From: an uncultured Acetatifactor sp.
Lineage (GTDB): Bacteria; Bacillota; Clostridia; Lachnospirales; Lachnospiraceae
Direction of reading: 5' to 3'
DNA: 64,000 bases
Assembly: GCA_910586485.1 (NCBI GenBank)
Contig: CAJUIA010000007.1
Span: forward strand, 62,001 to 126,000
Positions within the stretch are counted from its first letter, which is position 1. Each line of letters opens with the position of its first letter. Of this stretch, positions 61,249 through 64,000 are shown piece by piece. The notes below the pieces were generated by a model. The model was not told the origin of the DNA and made no database searches. It was given only the letters and a program-made list of their open reading frames with translations. A program made the translations under genes and the position numbers.

Positions 61249-63468
61249 TTATTCCCTCTCCTGCAGATATATGGCCACCCGGCTTTGCAGATGCTCAATC
61301 ACCATATCCTCCGTAATGGTTTCATTAAAATACATTTCCAGCTCTTCGAACAAAATGTTTCTTAATTCTACCGGAAAATATCTTCTGACCTTTGCCCCAT
61401 CAATCAGCTCTTGTAATAACTTTTCGTCTGCTTCTCTGTTTAAATCATCTCCCACCTTAAACTGCCCAAATCCAGCCACGAAAACCACTGTGTCTTTATT
61501 CACAGCGGCGATCTGCTCTGCCAATACATCTTTGCGCACGCTTAAATGAAAATTCACATCATCTGCCGCCGCAGACTGCCCTTCATAAGACAGGCATATC
61601 GCAATAAAGGCGGCTGCCATCTCCTTTTCATCCTGATCAGCTGTTTTGCGCACAGCCAGTATGTTTCCTGCCTCCAGAAAATGCGCAGCGCCGTCTCTTG
61701 TCGGATAGCCAATGTAATTAGCATCCTCCCCATAGCAGCTTCGATACAGAGCAAGCGCCTCAGGCCTACATATATCAAGCTCATTACAGAGTACTTTCCC
61801 CTCCAGCATAGATGTACCAGGAGCTACCGGCTCCTTGCGGACACAATATTTTTTTGCCAGTTCCAGCGCTTTTCGGAATTCGTCACTGTCGAAATTTACC
61901 GTTCCCTCATCCGCATCAAACAGGAAATTATCTTCCATGCCATGACTGATAAAGTTTGTAATGAAATAAGTGCCGTAGTCCCCGCTGTCGCAGTTAAAAA
62001 TTGCTTCCAGCTCCGGTCTGTTATCCACCTGCTGCAGGAAGGTGTCATAATCCCAGTCCTTGATCTGCGAATCCCCTGTCACCAGTGTCCTGATACGAAA
62101 ATCCATCACCGCTCCGCACCAGCTATCATCTATCTTTCCAAGTTCAAGGGCGCAGGGCAGCAGTTCGTCAGCGATATGATACTGCTCCATAAGCCCCTCC
62201 AGAGGCTCCCACAGTACTTCCATCTCTTCCAGGCCCGTCAGAAAGGTATCAATCAAGACCGGCCCCTTTCCGGCATTCAATTCCGTTAAAAGTACCGTTC
62301 TGTCAACGTAATCATAATTTTTCAGCTCTATATGCCAGCTGGGATAACGCTTATTGAATTCCGCCACCGGCACCTGGTATACTTGCTCATTATGAGAAGA
62401 AACCGCCAGCGTAATCGTTCTGATCTCCACCTGTTGAGTGGTTGGTTCCAGGCACAGATAATTCATTTCTCCTGCGCTCTCATAGATCAGCGAAATCCGT
62501 TCGGAATCATCCGCCTGCAGAGCACAAACGTCGGATACGGTGATCCCATGATTTCTCCAAAGATAAAGCGGTTCTGGGCTGCCGCCTGTCAGGTCGCTCC
62601 TATATACGCCGCTCCGATCTGCGTAAATCATTGTATTTTCATTCAGGAGAGTTACATAATAAGAAAAATCGTCAGAGGATGCCAGAATCTCTTCTTTTCC
62701 CTCCTGTGCATTATACCGCAGGAGCTCGCTCTTCTTTCCATCTTTCGGTTTCTTCTCCCAAAAAGCCACACGCCCGTCGTATAACGGCACCAGCCTTGTA
62801 AAAAAGACCCCTGTCCGCAGCAGATCCGCCAGCAGCTCTCCTTCGTCAGATACAATATGATACCGCACACCTTCCTCGGTATTCATAACCAAATAAATCT
62901 GCCCTTCTTTATCCATCTGAATATATAACAGATTCTGCAATACCTCACCCATATCTTTTCCGTCTAAATAATCCAGCCCTATTTCCCGCAGAACATTCCC
63001 CTTCTCATCACATTCTTTTATCAAATAGCGGTACGTGTCAGCAGTACCTTCCTTGATTGCACAGTCAAAACACAGATAATGATCCGTTCCCAGAACCGCT
63101 CCCACCTCATGCAACTGCTCTTTCAGACTAAAATGCAGGGCTCCCTCTTCCCCCTCCATCGTCACATAGGCAATTTCATCCCAGCATTTTTCAGGAGTGC
63201 TCTCATAATAATGTTTCTTGAAATAAAATGCTCTGGTATTTCCGAGAAAAATATTACTGCCGCCGCCTGCACTTGCATCCTCAGGCTCTTCGACACGTAA
63301 TTGTTTATCTACTGTCCGCGAATAGGCATCCAATGAATTATCGCTCGGACCTGCTTCCGGCATACTATTTTGAATGGCAGATGCTTCTTCTTTATCTGTA
63401 TCACCGCAGCCGCTTAAAACAAAAGCCAGCATAGATGCTATGAGAATATTACGGATCCCTTTTTTCAT
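61249..63468 (-). CDS. solute-binding-like lipoprotein, paralogue of 4570-6801
   Basis: 739 residues. Lipobox LSGC after MKKGIRNILIASMLAFV. A strand-rich region (about 75-340) precedes a solute-binding-like half (about 350-700) with NAGKGPVLIDTF, CALELGKIDD and NFDSDEFRKALELAKKY, aligning with the paralogue. It ends SRVAIYLQERE. Its start overlaps the GH13 stop (ATGA), so it may be coexpressed with an alpha-glucosidase and could bind an oligosaccharide, though no transporter genes are seen. Confidence 0.75.
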   Translation of the reverse strand: MKKGIRNILIASMLAFVLSGCGDTDKEEASAIQNSMPEAGPSDNSLDAYSRTVDKQLRVEEPEDASAGGGSNIFLGNTRAFYFKKHYYESTPEKCWDEIAYVTMEGEEGALHFSLKEQLHEVGAVLGTDHYLCFDCAIKEGTADTYRYLIKECDEKGNVLREIGLDYLDGKDMGEVLQNLLYIQMDKEGQIYLVMNTEEGVRYHIVSDEGELLADLLRTGVFFTRLVPLYDGRVAFWEKKPKDGKKSELLRYNAQEGKEEILASSDDFSYYVTLLNENTMIYADRSGVYRSDLTGGSPEPLYLWRNHGITVSDVCALQADDSERISLIYESAGEMNYLCLEPTTQQVEIRTITLAVSSHNEQVYQVPVAEFNKRYPSWHIELKNYDYVDRTVLLTELNAGKGPVLIDTFLTGLEEMEVLWEPLEGLMEQYHIADELLPCALELGKIDDSWCGAVMDFRIRTLVTGDSQIKDWDYDTFLQQVDNRPELEAIFNCDSGDYGTYFITNFISHGMEDNFLFDADEGTVNFDSDEFRKALELAKKYCVRKEPVAPGTSMLEGKVLCNELDICRPEALALYRSCYGEDANYIGYPTRDGAAHFLEAGNILAVRKTADQDEKEMAAAFIAICLSYEGQSAAADDVNFHLSVRKDVLAEQIAAVNKDTVVFVAGFGQFKVGDDLNREADEKLLQELIDGAKVRRYFPVELRNILFEELEMYFNETITEDMVIEHLQSRVAIYLQERE

Positions 63469-64000
63469 AATATATGCTCCTCGTTAAATAATGAATTCTT
63501 TTCTGCTGAAGTTTTATGTGCTTTTTTCTTCCTCCAAATTCCGGCTTCATAACCAGCCAGAGTCCGGGCGGCCCCGGCGCTTTCCGGCGCATCTTTGTCT
63601 GCCGCTATTCTTACGGTTTTTGCCGCCGTTTTGCTCCCGGTCAAATCCGCCGTCCTGTAAATCAGCTCCCATTCCTCTCCCGGCTCAGTGTGGGAAAGAT
63701 GAGACAGATATGCCCTGCAGGGCTTTTCCCCTAAATTGCAGTCAATCAGAAAAGCCTCGTCCTCCAATACCCGCTCATAAACAAAACGGTTCTTCTTTCT
63801 GCTAAGCAGCCGAAACTCACCATAAATCAATGCTTCCTCCCCATGGCGCAGGCTGATCAGCTCCCGATATGCCTCCAATACGTCCTCCTTGGGAGCCTGA
63901 AAAAGGCCCTGATGCCAGGGCGGCAGTGTTTTATTCCAGGGCAGGAGAACCCTGGTATGCTCTCTGGTCCCGGCCAGAATCGCTCTGAAAACCTCTTCCT
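63465..64000 (-). CDS. GH13 alpha-glucosidase, C-terminal part (runs off the window)
   Basis: The open frame continues to the window edge with no start, so this is the last 177 or so residues. The segment AGTREHTRVLLPWNKTLPPWH corresponds to the region before the C-terminal sheet domain in oligo-1,6-glucosidases, followed by VLEAYRELISLRHGEEALIYGEFRLL. The tail is Ala/Lys-rich with AGYEAGIWRKK, matching the terminal strand. A TTG at 63878 is not a credible start since coding continues upstream. Confidence 0.8.
   Translation of the reverse strand, partial: EEVFRAILAGTREHTRVLLPWNKTLPPWHQGLFQAPKEDVLEAYRELISLRHGEEALIYGEFRLLSRKKNRFVYERVLEDEAFLIDCNLGEKPCRAYLSHLSHTEPGEEWELIYRTADLTGSKTAAKTVRIAADKDAPESAGAARTLAGYEAGIWRKKKAHKTSAEKNSLFNEEHIL

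Noticed and set aside
61085..61249. Riboswitch or small RNA between the VWA and solute-binding-like genes
   Set aside because: No clear hairpins or known motif were found in this short gap.

Overview
The window looks like a chromosomal segment of a Gram-positive, moderate-GC member of the Clostridia, most likely Lachnospiraceae. Supporting signs are the gene order mreB-mreC-mreD-PBP2-minC-minD-minE-rodA-mgsA, a Prp-processed L27 precursor, SepF with YggS, LexA boxes of the Firmicute type (GAAC-N4-GTTC), and many lipoproteins with LTGC-type lipoboxes. The species is not identified. Coding density is high: no stretch over 300 bases lacks a gene, and I saw no tRNA, rRNA, CRISPR array, insertion sequence or prophage.

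Layout. 0-11.6 kb, mostly plus strand: a HelD-like helicase fused to a GH31-type N-terminal beta-sandwich, two lipoproteins (one a large solute-binding-like protein), the triad radical SAM / DUF2344 / RNase G, and a Nudix hydrolase. 11.8-17 kb: an unknown membrane protein, flotillin, an AI-2E-type permease, Dtd and rubrerythrin on the minus strand, then a TtcA-like enzyme (+). 17.5-25.6 kb is the most accessory-like part: a XerS-like recombinase, an unknown Cys-containing protein, a LexA-controlled YneA-like LysM protein, a MATE pump with an AraC regulator, lexA, a 30-bp tandem repeat, a small zinc-ribbon-like lipoprotein and a TIR-membrane-DUF6273 protein. 25.6-29.4 kb, minus: rplU-prp-rpmA-obgE-yhbY-yqeK-rsfS, without nadD. 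29.5-38.2 kb, minus: cytidylate-kinase-like, RluD-like, lspA, aroB, sepF, yggS, a CapA-like lipoprotein, an HD phosphohydrolase, a HlyD-like adaptor and a small P-loop protein. 38.2-49 kb, minus: the cell-wall and shape island (DD-carboxypeptidase, mgsA, rodA, minEDC, PBP2, mreDCB, radC, DUF4321). 49-56.4 kb, minus: a methionine gamma-lyase-like PLP enzyme, miaA, mutL, mutS. 56.6-64 kb, minus: a repeat-bearing surface protein, a VWA lipoprotein, a second solute-binding-like lipoprotein, and the 3' end of a GH13 alpha-glucosidase cut by the window edge.

How it fits together. Most genes are housekeeping: ribosome assembly (L21, Prp, L27, ObgE, YhbY, RsfS), elongation and septum placement (MreBCD, PBP2, RodA, MinCDE, SepF), and mismatch repair (MutS, MutL). 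LexA and the YneA-like protein form an SOS pair whose control regions are readable in the sequence. The radical SAM-DUF2344-RNase G triad and the rplU-obgE cluster, usually contiguous in Clostridia, lie here in opposite orientation about 18 kb apart, consistent with one inversion.

Best candidates for new biology: the helicase-GH31N fusion; the Toll-like topology of the TIR protein; solute-binding-like lipoproteins without permeases, whose C-terminal tail recurs in the VWA lipoprotein; and insertion of the MATE/AraC pair between yneA and lexA, bordered by a 13-bp direct repeat.
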